Below, piece by piece: positions 9,207 to 17,418 of a stretch of DNA of 56,326 bases. Below the pieces are notes generated by a model. That model saw only the letters and a program-made list of their open reading frames with translations, made no database searches and was not told the origin of the DNA. Origin of the DNA: Flavobacteriales bacterium (GTDB lineage: Bacteria > Bacteroidota > Bacteroidia > Flavobacteriales > Flavobacteriaceae); assembly GCA_024641135.1 (NCBI GenBank), contig JAHEDS010000004.1:12891-69216 (forward strand), in the 5' to 3' direction. The position numbers and the translations under genes are program-made. Positions within the stretch are counted from its first letter, which is position 1; every line of letters begins with the position of its first letter.

Positions 9207-10547
9207 TTAAAAGTGAGTCCCTTTAATCTTTTTATAACTAAGAATCGCATTACTATCTGAAAGTAGCGAAACATGATTACAAACAGATAACAAACGGAAA
9301 TACAAACTTTCCTGGTTAACCTTCATTGTTTTTGGCAACCTGTTTAATATAAGCCTGTCATAATTCGAAGCATTTCCATTAAAACTATTATTAACGGCCA
9401 TGGTATAAACCCCTAAAAGCCCTTTTAAAATTTCATAACCAGCAATTTCCTTATCAATTACCTCATCAGACTTATACACCTTTTCAACACTAACCTTTAT
9501 TATGTCATTTATTTGAGCTTCATACCTACTTTTGTCTAATAAAGCTGTTTGAAATTCTCCTTTTAAAATAGCTTCTTCATTATTCATAAAAAGCAAAACA
9601 ACTTCATTTATTAAGGTATTAATTGCCAAGGCTCTTAAATAACTAATTCTGTCTTTTGTGTTTTGTAATTGATGATACTTTTTAGTATTAATAGTATCCC
9701 GAACCAAATTAATTAAATATTCGAGGGCAAATTCTTCTTGGATGAGCCCTAAGTTAATACCATCTTCAAAGTCAATTATCGTATAACAAATATCGTCTGC
9801 TGCCTCTACTAAAAAAGCTAAAGGATGGCGAGAAAAACTTAGGTCTTTTTTACTTCGCCTTTCTAGACCTAACTCAGTTGCAATATTTAAAAAAGAGGCT
9901 TTCTCTTCTTGAAAAAACCCGTATTTCTTATCAGCAATATGTGCAGTTGGTTTTTTAGGCAAAGACTCCTTAGGGTATTTCATAAAAGCTCCTAGCGTTG
10001 CATAACTTAACCGCAATCCGCCTTCTCTTCCTTCTCTGCTTTCGGTTAAAATTTTAAACCCATTAGCGTTTCCTTCAAAATCACACAAGTCCTGATATTC
10101 TTTATCAGATAGCTGTGATTTAAATTCTTTTCCTTTTCCAGTTTTAAAAAATTCACCAATGGCCTTTTCACCTGAATGTCCAAATGGCGGGTTTCCAATA
10201 TCATGTGCTAAAGCAGCAGCAGCAACAATAGCCCCAAAATCATTGGCTTGATAGCCATGAATGGTCTGCAAATGCGGATGCTTTTCAATTAATTTCTGCC
10301 CAACTTTACGGCCTATTGAACGACCAACCACACTAACTTCTAAACTATGAGTTAAACGCGTATGAACAAAATCTGTTTGAGATAATGGAATGACCTGAGT
10401 TTTATCTTGAAGGCTTCTAAATTCAGAAGAAAAAATAACCCGATCATAATCTACCTCAAAACCAAGACGGGTTTCATCCTGCTCTTTTCGTAATCTTTTG
10501 TTTGTATCTCCAAATCGTTTTAACGACAGTAATTGTTCCCAGTTCAT
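9207..10547 (-). CDS. dgt: Deoxyguanosinetriphosphate triphosphohydrolase (dGTPase)
   Basis: HD-superfamily metal hydrolase that splits dNTPs into deoxynucleoside and triphosphate, so it trims dNTP pools and opposes the ribonucleotide reductases found elsewhere in the window. It shows H67 (TRLTHSLEVS), the HD doublet H115-D116 (LAHDIGNPPFGHSGEKAI) and the late aspartate motif EAADDICYTIIDFEDGI. I take the ATG at 10547 (446 residues, MNWEQLLSLKRFGD). A TTG codon two positions upstream is possible but less likely. It was read on the minus strand, ends against dxs, and is divergent from the phosphate block. Confidence 0.93.
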   Translation of the reverse strand: MNWEQLLSLKRFGDTNKRLRKEQDETRLGFEVDYDRVIFSSEFRSLQDKTQVIPLSQTDFVHTRLTHSLEVSVVGRSIGRKVGQKLIEKHPHLQTIHGYQANDFGAIVAAAALAHDIGNPPFGHSGEKAIGEFFKTGKGKEFKSQLSDKEYQDLCDFEGNANGFKILTESREGREGGLRLSYATLGAFMKYPKESLPKKPTAHIADKKYGFFQEEKASFLNIATELGLERRSKKDLSFSRHPLAFLVEAADDICYTIIDFEDGINLGLIQEEFALEYLINLVRDTINTKKYHQLQNTKDRISYLRALAINTLINEVVLLFMNNEEAILKGEFQTALLDKSRYEAQINDIIKVSVEKVYKSDEVIDKEIAGYEILKGLLGVYTMAVNNSFNGNASNYDRLILNRLPKTMKVNQESLYFRLLSVCNHVSLLSDSNAILSYKKIKGTHF

Positions 10548-10605
10548 ATTCAAAATTTATTAATTGCAAGATATGCCAATTTCTTAATCTACACGAAATA
10601 TTTAA

Positions 10606-10628
10606 TTAACATTAATGCATGTCATTTG
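10606..10628 (+). promoter_or_regulatory. Candidate Pho half-box plus -7-like element of first porin gene
   Basis: TTAACAT (10606-10612), then 8 nt, then GTCATTTG (10621-10628, two mismatches to TAnnTTTG). The same motif and the same 8-nt spacing occur in front of the second porin gene at 11732-11754. The partner heptamer 11 bp upstream (GAAATAT) is poorly conserved. If this is the promoter, the ATG at 10615 lies inside it and cannot be the start. Confidence 0.4.
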
Positions 10629-10653
10629 TCCCTATAAAATTAAAATGAATATT

Positions 10654-11679
10654 ATGAAACTAAAATTAATTAGTACAGCTATTTTCCTTTTCGGATTTTA
10701 TCTGTCTCAAGCCCAAGAACCAACTGATTTTCCAAGTGGAAAAATTACTGGTAAAGTATTTTTTAATCATCATCTTGATATCTCTAAAGATTCTGAACAG
10801 AAAAGTAACTTTGAATTACAGAGGGTTTACTTAGGTTATAAGTATAAATTTAATGATAAATTTTCTTCAACAATTATGTTGGATGCTGGTAACGGTTCTG
10901 GAGCAAGTGATTATAGTGTGTTTGTTAAAAATGCACTGTTAGACTACAAGGCCAATGAATGGTTAACACTTACTGCAGGATTATTTGGAATGATTCAATT
11001 TGATGACCAAGAAAAATTTTGGGGTTACCGTTATCTTTATAAAACTTTAGATGATGAATATAAATTAGGGACAAGTGCAGACTTAGGTGTTGGAGCCGAT
11101 GTTAAAATAACCGATCAATTAAATATGTCGTTTATAATTGTGAATGGAGACGGCTATAAAAGAGTTCAAGACCCAAAAGGAAATAACAGATATGGAGCCA
11201 AGATAGTTTATGAACCAAATAAAAGTTTGATGTTAAAAGCCTATATCGACGTTATGAATGGGACTGATGTTGATAATCCAAACCAACTAACCACTTCAAG
11301 TAATATGGCCTTATTTGCAGGTTATAAATTGAAGGATCTTATTCGAATTGGTGCAGAATACAATATTCTTTTAAATGGAGAAACCTTTAGTGATCCAGCA
11401 GCCGATAAAAACTTGAATGGTCTATCTTTTTATTCAACATATAATTTTAATGCAAAGTGGAATCTATTTGGTAGATATGATAAGCTTTCATCAAATAAAC
11501 TAGCTGGACAACAAAATTCTTGGCATTTTTCAGAAGATTCCAATAATTTTCTTTTAGGTTTTGAATACAGGGCAAACAAAAACATTAATACCTCAGTAAA
11601 CTACAGATATACTGATTTTATGGATCCTTTAAATACAAATGCATCTTTAATATATTTTAACCTAGAGTTTAGTTTCTAA
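10654..11679 (+). CDS. Outer-membrane porin-like beta-barrel, probably for phosphate
   Basis: 341 residues from the ATG at 10654, giving a clean signal peptide MKLKLISTAIFLFGFYLSQA followed by QE. The body alternates hydrophobic and polar residues with many aromatic girdle residues (FELQRVYLGYKYKFND, IRIGAEYNILLNGE) and ends in a C-terminal aromatic strand (LIYFNLEFSF), typical of outer-membrane barrels. ATGs at 10645 and 10615 are in frame, but the latter would lie within the probable promoter. The position directly before an OprP-like porin and the pst genes, and the shared promoter layout, suggest induction on phosphate shortage. The substrate is inferred from context only. Confidence 0.8.
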   Translation: MKLKLISTAIFLFGFYLSQAQEPTDFPSGKITGKVFFNHHLDISKDSEQKSNFELQRVYLGYKYKFNDKFSSTIMLDAGNGSGASDYSVFVKNALLDYKANEWLTLTAGLFGMIQFDDQEKFWGYRYLYKTLDDEYKLGTSADLGVGADVKITDQLNMSFIIVNGDGYKRVQDPKGNNRYGAKIVYEPNKSLMLKAYIDVMNGTDVDNPNQLTTSSNMALFAGYKLKDLIRIGAEYNILLNGETFSDPAADKNLNGLSFYSTYNFNAKWNLFGRYDKLSSNKLAGQQNSWHFSEDSNNFLLGFEYRANKNINTSVNYRYTDFMDPLNTNASLIYFNLEFSF

Positions 11680-11720
11680 ATCTGGTTGGTTAAAATAAAT
11701 AGCTTTTTATTTATTTTAAG

Positions 11721-11754
11721 TTAACATTAACTTAACATTGCTGAGGTACTTTTG
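11721..11754 (+). promoter_or_regulatory. Candidate Pho box and -7 element of the porin-pstS unit
   Basis: Two exact TTAACAT heptamers at 11721-11727 and 11732-11738 (4-nt spacer, 11-bp period) form an 18-bp box. After 8 nt comes TACTTTTG (11747-11754), a perfect TAnnTTTG. The 7-4-7 layout directly upstream of the -7/-10 region is that of E. coli PhoB and B. subtilis PhoP boxes. The start codon follows 21 nt later. Confidence 0.6.
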
Positions 11755-11775
11755 CATCATTAAAAATTAATAAAC

Positions 11776-12966
11776 ATGAAACAAAAAATTATTTTAGGAC
11801 TCATCATTTTATTTTCAATAAATTTTGCGAATAGTCAAGAAACAGAAGCTCCTAAATTTGGAAAAGGAATTCTTAATCTTAAAGGGCAAGACAGTAGCTG
11901 GACTATGAAAGTAGGTGCTAGGTTTCAATTTTTAGCAACTTCGCTTATGAGTGATGGAGAAAGCCCTGAAACAAGCTTTTTAATACGCCGTGCAAGATTG
12001 AAATTTGATGGATATGCAGTCTCTCCAAAGCTAGAATATAAACTAGAGTTAGGTTTGTCTAACAGAGATATGTCGGGCGTGTCTGCATTTACAGGAAACA
12101 CACCCCTGTATGTCATGGATGCGGTCTTAAAATATAATTTTTATCAAAATTTTGAACTTTGGGTAGGTCAGACAAAACTTCCTGGCAACAGAGAACGTGT
12201 TATATCATCAGCAAATATGCAACAGGTTGATCGTTCTATCCTAAACGCTAGATTTAATATAGATCGTGATATGGGTTTTCAATTGAGACACCATTTTACA
12301 ATTTCTGATCATTTTGTAGTCAAGGAAATATTTGCACTTTCACAAGGTGAAGGCAGGAATGTGGTAACTGGCAACTTAGGTGGTCATCAATATACCGGAC
12401 GTATTGAATTGTTGCCAATGGGCAATTTTACCGGTAAAGGCGACTATTCTGGATCAGATTTAAAAAGAGAACAAACGCCGAAACTTGCTTTAGGGGTTAC
12501 GTACGATCACAATAATAATGCTGTAAAAACAAGAAGTAACCAAGGGTCTTATATGGTAACTGATAATGGATTTTATGAGACAAACATCAATACGTTATTT
12601 ATTGATGCCATGTTTAAATATAAAGGATTTAGTTTAATGGCTGAATATGCAGACAGAGACGCTAAAGATCCTATTGCAAAAAATTCAGATGGTTCAGAAA
12701 CTGGTGCAATTGTTCAGGTTGGTAAAGGTCTGAATCTTCAAAGCGGTTATTTATTTAAAAATAATTGGGAAGTTTCAGGAAGGTATTCAACTGTAGAATT
12801 AGATAAAGCCATTACTGGAGTTGACCCTGAAAAGCAATATACGCTTGGACTTTCAAAATTTATAGTTGGACATAGTTTAAAAGTGCAAACTGATGTTAGC
12901 CTTATTGATGTGGCTAATAGAGGAGATGAAGTTTTATATCGTCTACAGTTTGATATTCATTTCTAA
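11776..12966 (+). CDS. Phosphate-selective porin (OprP/OprO family)
   Basis: 396 residues with signal peptide MKQKIILGLIILFSINFANS, then QE. The segment WTMKVGARFQFLATSLMSDG and the motifs FLIRRARLKFDGYAVSPKLE, LWVGQTKLPGNRERVISSAN and FNIDRDMGFQLRHHF are typical of the Porin_O_P family, trimeric outer-membrane channels for phosphate or polyphosphate. The last residues (LYRLQFDIHF) form a barrel-closing strand. pstS starts 25 nt after the stop, so both are probably one transcript from the Pho-box promoter. Family call firm; phosphate selectivity supported by context. Confidence 0.9.
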   Translation: MKQKIILGLIILFSINFANSQETEAPKFGKGILNLKGQDSSWTMKVGARFQFLATSLMSDGESPETSFLIRRARLKFDGYAVSPKLEYKLELGLSNRDMSGVSAFTGNTPLYVMDAVLKYNFYQNFELWVGQTKLPGNRERVISSANMQQVDRSILNARFNIDRDMGFQLRHHFTISDHFVVKEIFALSQGEGRNVVTGNLGGHQYTGRIELLPMGNFTGKGDYSGSDLKREQTPKLALGVTYDHNNNAVKTRSNQGSYMVTDNGFYETNINTLFIDAMFKYKGFSLMAEYADRDAKDPIAKNSDGSETGAIVQVGKGLNLQSGYLFKNNWEVSGRYSTVELDKAITGVDPEKQYTLGLSKFIVGHSLKVQTDVSLIDVANRGDEVLYRLQFDIHF

Positions 12967-12991
12967 TCAATAAAATTTAAAATTAAAAACC

Positions 12992-13933
12992 ATGAAAAAA
13001 AGTATTCTAATTATTGCAGTAGTATTACTTAGTGTTGCATGTGGTAACAAAAAATCAAACGATGCAAGTAGTGAAACTGTTGAATTGACTGGGTCTGTAG
13101 CTATTGATGGTTCAGGAACTGTGTTTCCTGTATCTGAAGCGGTAGCTGAAGAATTTTTAAAAGTAGAACCTAGAGTTAAAGTAACAGTCGGCGAAAGCGG
13201 TACTGGAGGCGGATTTAAAAAATTTGGTGCTGGAGTTACAGATATTAGTGATGCCTCAAGAGACATTAAAGGCAAAGAGATTGAATTATGTAAAGAAAAC
13301 GGTATTGAATATGTTCAACTAACTGTTGCTTTAGATGGTATTACTATTGTTGTAAATAAAGACAATACTTGGGCAACTTCAATGACTACTGAAGAATTAA
13401 AAAAATTATGGGAACCAAATAGTAAAATAACTAAATGGAACCAGATAAGAGCAGAATGGCCTAATGAAGAAATTCATTTATATGGACCAAATACCTCTCA
13501 TGGAACATATGATTTCTTTACAGAAGTTATAATGGGTGAATCTGGCGCAAGCAGAACAGATTATAATGCTGTATCAGATTATAATGTTGCTGTACAAGGT
13601 ATTGAAAAAGACAAAAATGCTTTAGGATACTTCGGGTTATCTTACTACGAAGAAAACAAAGACAAGCTAGGTGTGGTTGGTATCGACAATGGTGCTGGAG
13701 TAATACTTCCAAGTATTGAAACCGTAGCTAATAATACTTATGCTCCTTTATCTCGTTCTTTATTTATCTTTGTTAGTAAAAAATCGGCTCAAAGACCAGA
13801 GGTTAAAAAATTCGTGGAGTTTTATCTTGATAATGCTCCTGAATTATGTAAAGAAGTTGGTTATGTTCCAATGCCAAAAAGTGGATATGACGCTCAAAAA
13901 GAAACATTCAAGAATGCTCTTGGTGGGTTATAA
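12992..13933 (+). CDS. pstS: Phosphate ABC transporter substrate-binding lipoprotein
   Basis: High-affinity phosphate-binding protein of the Pst transporter, 313 residues. The signal peptide ends in a lipobox (LLSVACGNKKS, Cys at about residue 17), so it should be a lipid-anchored periplasmic protein. Phosphate-site motifs are visible: IDGSGTVFPVSEAVAEEF, GESGTGGGFKKFGAG and ISDASRDIK. It sits 25 nt after the porin gene and is separated from pstC by 144 nt containing a 14-bp hairpin, a layout that favours more PstS than permease. Confidence 0.95.
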   Translation: MKKSILIIAVVLLSVACGNKKSNDASSETVELTGSVAIDGSGTVFPVSEAVAEEFLKVEPRVKVTVGESGTGGGFKKFGAGVTDISDASRDIKGKEIELCKENGIEYVQLTVALDGITIVVNKDNTWATSMTTEELKKLWEPNSKITKWNQIRAEWPNEEIHLYGPNTSHGTYDFFTEVIMGESGASRTDYNAVSDYNVAVQGIEKDKNALGYFGLSYYEENKDKLGVVGIDNGAGVILPSIETVANNTYAPLSRSLFIFVSKKSAQRPEVKKFVEFYLDNAPELCKEVGYVPMPKSGYDAQKETFKNALGGL

Positions 13934-13953
13934 AAATAAATAAGTTAATTTGG

Positions 13954-13984
13954 ATTGCCGATAAGAATTATTCTTGTCGGCAAT
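13954..13984 (+). other. Strong hairpin between pstS and pstC
   Basis: A 14-bp stem with one T-G wobble: left arm ATTGCCGATAAGAA, loop TTA, right arm TTCTTGTCGGCAAT. It starts 20 nt after the pstS stop. No T-run follows (next bases TCTGG), so it looks more like a 3'-end stabiliser or partial attenuator than a full terminator. Confidence 0.7.
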
Positions 13985-14077
13985 TCTGGTTAATATTATT
14001 TGCTGTTAAAAATAGATGCTTTTAATTATGAAACATAGTGAAATAAAATCTGATTTTCATCAATTAATTACATTCGG

Positions 14078-14953
14078 ATGAAATTAAAAGAAAAAATTAT
14101 TGAGGCCTTTTTGTTTTTATGTGCCTCCGTTACTATACTAACTACAATAGGTATTATTATTATCCTATTGTATGAAAGCATTTCGTTTTTTAAAAACGTT
14201 TCCATTTTTGAGTTCTTTACAGACACCCAATGGACACCTTTATTCAGCGAACAACATTTTGGAATTTTACCTCTAGTATCAGGAACATTTTTAACCTCTG
14301 CAATTGCTATTGCAGTGGCACTTCCAATTGGGTTAACAATTGCGATTTATTTAAATATGTATGCCCCTAAAGGTTTTAGAAAAACCTTAAAACCTCTTTT
14401 AGAAATTTTAGCGGCAATTCCTACCGTTGTTTATGGCTTTTTTGCCTTAACTATTGTTACCCCATTTTTACAAACTATATATCCGGATTTAGAAACTTTT
14501 AATTCATTATCTGCTGGTCTTGTAATGGGTATTATGATAATTCCTTTTATTTCCTCATTAAGTGAAGACGCCTTATACGCTGTGCCAAAATCATTAAAAG
14601 AAGCGGCTTTCGGTATGGGATCTACGCGTTTTCAAACATCAATTAAAGTAATGGTTCCTGCAGCTTCATCTGGGATAATCGTATCCGTTATTTTAGCAAT
14701 ATCAAGAGCCATTGGAGAAACAATGATTGTTGCAATAGCAGCAGGGCAACAAGCACAGTTATCATTAAATCCAACGATACCAACACAGACAATAACCTCA
14801 TATATAGTACAGGTTAGCATGGGAGATGCACCGCAAGGCTCAATTGAGTACAAAACAATCTTTGCAGCCGGATTAACCCTGTTTTTATTTACCTTTTCAT
14901 TGAACACTTTTAGTTTTTGGATTAAGAAAAAGTACCAGGAGAAATATGAATAA
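14078..14953 (+). CDS. pstC: Phosphate ABC transporter permease PstC
   Basis: One of the two membrane subunits of the Pst phosphate importer, 291 residues with about six membrane helices. The N-terminal helix ([20 protein letters not shown]) and the EAA cytoplasmic loop ([20 protein letters not shown], then [16 protein letters not shown]) that contacts PstB are clear. The spacer upstream shows no clear TAnnTTTG, so it may rely on read-through from pstS. The stop overlaps the pstA start by 8 nt. Confidence 0.95.
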   Translation: MKLKEKIIEAFLFLCASVTILTTIGIIIILLYESISFFKNVSIFEFFTDTQWTPLFSEQHFGILPLVSGTFLTSAIAIAVALPIGLTIAIYLNMYAPKGFRKTLKPLLEILAAIPTVVYGFFALTIVTPFLQTIYPDLETFNSLSAGLVMGIMIIPFISSLSEDALYAVPKSLKEAAFGMGSTRFQTSIKVMVPAASSGIIVSVILAISRAIGETMIVAIAAGQQAQLSLNPTIPTQTITSYIVQVSMGDAPQGSIEYKTIFAAGLTLFLFTFSLNTFSFWIKKKYQEKYE

Positions 14954-15800
14954 TTTAAAAAAAAATAAAATCATTGATTCATCATTTAAGGTATTTGGTG
15001 TATTGTTTACTTTATTAGGAGTCTTTATTTTAATTATTTTAATCTACAACATTATCAAGGTAGGTTATACAAGAATAAATTGGGACTTTTTATCAAGCTT
15101 ACCTTCAAGAAAACCAGAAAATGCAGGTATTTACACCGCAATTATTGGGACTTTAGATTTAATGCTTTTAACAATCGTATTTGCAATTCCAATTGGGGTA
15201 GGAGCTGGTCTTTATTTAGAAGAATATGCGCATAAATCCCGATTATCAAGACTTTTAGAAATCAATATAGCTAACTTAGCAGGTGTACCTTCCATTATTT
15301 ACGGATTATTAGGATTGGGTATATTTGTTCGCTTTTTTGGATTTGGAGGAAGCATCTTATCGGGAGCCTTAACGATGTCTTTATTAATTTTACCAATTAT
15401 TATTGTTGCTACAAGAGAAGCTATTAAAGCAGTGCCGCATTCATTAAAAGAGGCTTCTTTTGCTTTGGGTGCATCGAAATGGCAAACACTTAGTAAGGTA
15501 GTCCTTCCGTCTTCCTTTGGGGGGATATTGACGGGAATAATCTTATCTTTATCAAGAGCAATTGGTGAAACAGCCCCCTTAATAGTTGTAGGAGCCATGG
15601 CGTATGTCCCATTTGTCCCTCATTCAATTTTTGATACGTTTTCAGTGTTACCAATGCAAATTTTTACCTGGACAACACGTCCACAAGCTGGATTTGCAAT
15701 AGCAGCAGCTGGTGCAATTATAATAATATTAATAATAACCTTTGTAATGAATGGAATCGCTGTTTATTTCAGAAACAAATGGCAAAGCAAATTACAATAA
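14946..15800 (+). CDS. pstA: Phosphate ABC transporter permease PstA
   Basis: Second Pst membrane subunit, 284 residues and about six helices. It shows [40 protein letters not shown] and the EAA loop [20 protein letters not shown], with [20 protein letters not shown], all typical of PstA. It starts inside the last codons of pstC (8-nt overlap), so the two are translationally coupled. Confidence 0.95.
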   Translation: MNNLKKNKIIDSSFKVFGVLFTLLGVFILIILIYNIIKVGYTRINWDFLSSLPSRKPENAGIYTAIIGTLDLMLLTIVFAIPIGVGAGLYLEEYAHKSRLSRLLEINIANLAGVPSIIYGLLGLGIFVRFFGFGGSILSGALTMSLLILPIIIVATREAIKAVPHSLKEASFALGASKWQTLSKVVLPSSFGGILTGIILSLSRAIGETAPLIVVGAMAYVPFVPHSIFDTFSVLPMQIFTWTTRPQAGFAIAAAGAIIIILIITFVMNGIAVYFRNKWQSKLQ

Positions 15801-15802
15801 GC

Positions 15803-16618
15803 ATGGGAAAAAAATTAGAAAAACCACTTCCAATGGACAAAGTAGTAGACAAATCATTAAAAAGAACACATACCATAGAAGTAAATGATGCAAAAGTTTG
15901 GTATGATGATTTTATGGCTATAAAAGGCATAGATATGGTTATAAAACCAAACACTGTTACGGCATTTATAGGCCCTTCAGGTTGTGGAAAATCAACTTTT
16001 CTTAGACTATTCAACAGGATGAATGATTATGTTGATGGTTTTAAAATGGAGGGAAAGATAAAAGTTAATGGAAGAAACATATACAAAGACAAAATTCATG
16101 TAGAGGATTTACGAAAAGAAATTGGTATGGTATTCCAAAAGCCCAATCCTTTTCCTAAATCTATCTTTGAAAATGTTGCATATGGTTTAAAAATACAGGG
16201 CATTAAAGACAAAAAACTAATTGCTGAACGTGTTGAAAAGGCCTTAAGACAGGCCGATCTATGGGAGGATGTAAAAGACAAACTTAAAAAGTCAGCTTTA
16301 GCACTCTCTGGGGGTCAACAACAAAGGTTGTGTATTGCAAGAACTTTAGCAGTAGAGCCTTCAATTATACTAATGGATGAACCAACTTCTGCACTTGACC
16401 CTATTTCTACTTCAAAAATTGAAGAATTAATTTTTGAGTTAAAAGAAAAATACACCATTATTATTGTTACACATAACATGCAACAAGCAAGTAGAATAAG
16501 TGATTTTACAGCATTTTTCTATTTAGGAAAACTCATAGAGTTTGATAAAACAAAAAAAATATTTACAAACCCAGAAAAACAACAAACCGAAAACTACATA
16601 ACAGGTCGTTTCGGATAA
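15803..16618 (+). CDS. pstB: Phosphate ABC transporter ATP-binding protein
   Basis: ATPase of the Pst importer. Walker [11 protein letters not shown]-loop [23 protein letters not shown] signature [16 protein letters not shown], Walker [13 protein letters not shown] and switch histidine [10 protein letters not shown] are all intact. I prefer the ATG at 15803, 2 nt after the pstA stop (271 residues). An in-frame ATG at 15779 would add eight residues and overlap pstA by 22 nt. The N-terminus is longer than in E. coli PstB with either start. phoU follows after 12 nt. Confidence 0.95.
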   Translation: MGKKLEKPLPMDKVVDKSLKRTHTIEVNDAKVWYDDFMAIKGIDMVIKPNTVTAFIGPSGCGKSTFLRLFNRMNDYVDGFKMEGKIKVNGRNIYKDKIHVEDLRKEIGMVFQKPNPFPKSIFENVAYGLKIQGIKDKKLIAERVEKALRQADLWEDVKDKLKKSALALSGGQQQRLCIARTLAVEPSIILMDEPTSALDPISTSKIEELIFELKEKYTIIIVTHNMQQASRISDFTAFFYLGKLIEFDKTKKIFTNPEKQQTENYITGRFG

Positions 16619-16630
16619 AACCCAATAATT

Positions 16631-17293
16631 ATGGTTAATGCAACATACCAACGTGAAGTAATAAATCAGGCTGGATTTGATATGCTTTCAATATGTCTTT
16701 CTCAAATTGAAAAAGCAAAAGAAGCATTTATAAATCATGACAGTGATTTAGCTGAAGAAGTGATGAACATTGAAAATCGAGTGAATGCTCTTGATATAAA
16801 AATTGAAAAGGATTGTGAAAAATTTATTGCACTTTACAACCCTGTCGCTATTGACTTAAGGTTTATAATGGCCATACGTAAAATGAATTTTGATTTAGAA
16901 CGTATTGGAGATCATGCTTATGGAATTGCTAAATATGTAGTAGATGTAGACAAAGACATTCCAACACATTTAATTGATGCTGTACAGTTTAACGAAATGT
17001 TCGATACAATCATAGCGATGTTCGAAAATGTACACGATGCCTATGAGAACAAAAATGTGAAAATAGCCAGAAAAGTATTTAAAAAAGATAAAATTTTAGA
17101 TACCATAAACTTTAATTCATTTAAAATAATCGAAGAAGAAATTTTAAAAGATAATGCCATTATTTCTGAAGCATTAGTGTTATTTTCTGTAATTAAAAAA
17201 TTTGAGCGTGTTGGCGATTTACTTAAAAATATTGCCGAGGAAATAATTTTTTACATCGATGCAGAAATTTTAAAACATCGTAAAAAGAAATAA
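16631..17293 (+). CDS. phoU: Phosphate transport system regulator PhoU
   Basis: 220 residues, all-helical, with two PhoU repeats. The metal-binding signature is seen as IRKMNFDLERIGDHAYGIAK in the first half and IKKFERVGDLLKNIAEEII in the second. PhoU links Pst to PhoR and damps phosphate uptake and signalling in the cytoplasm. It is the last gene of the pst run. No phoR or phoB is present in the window, so the sensor pair must be elsewhere. Confidence 0.95.
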   Translation: MVNATYQREVINQAGFDMLSICLSQIEKAKEAFINHDSDLAEEVMNIENRVNALDIKIEKDCEKFIALYNPVAIDLRFIMAIRKMNFDLERIGDHAYGIAKYVVDVDKDIPTHLIDAVQFNEMFDTIIAMFENVHDAYENKNVKIARKVFKKDKILDTINFNSFKIIEEEILKDNAIISEALVLFSVIKKFERVGDLLKNIAEEIIFYIDAEILKHRKKK

Positions 17294-17418
17294 AAAAGGA
17301 TTCTAAATACCATAAACCTTTAATAATTATACAATGTTTTTGCTTTATCTTTTTTAGATATAAAGAAAAAATAAATATTATTTAAGTATTTTTACCCGAT
17401 ATTATCAAAACTTTTTTT

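Noticed and set aside
10615-10653. Extended N-terminus of the first porin from the ATG at 10615
   Set aside because: It would put a hydrophilic stretch before the signal peptide and lies within the predicted promoter.
11690-11719. 12-bp inverted repeat after the first porin gene as terminator
   Set aside because: The stem is A/T only and no T-run follows the right arm; it is weak, so I did not annotate it.
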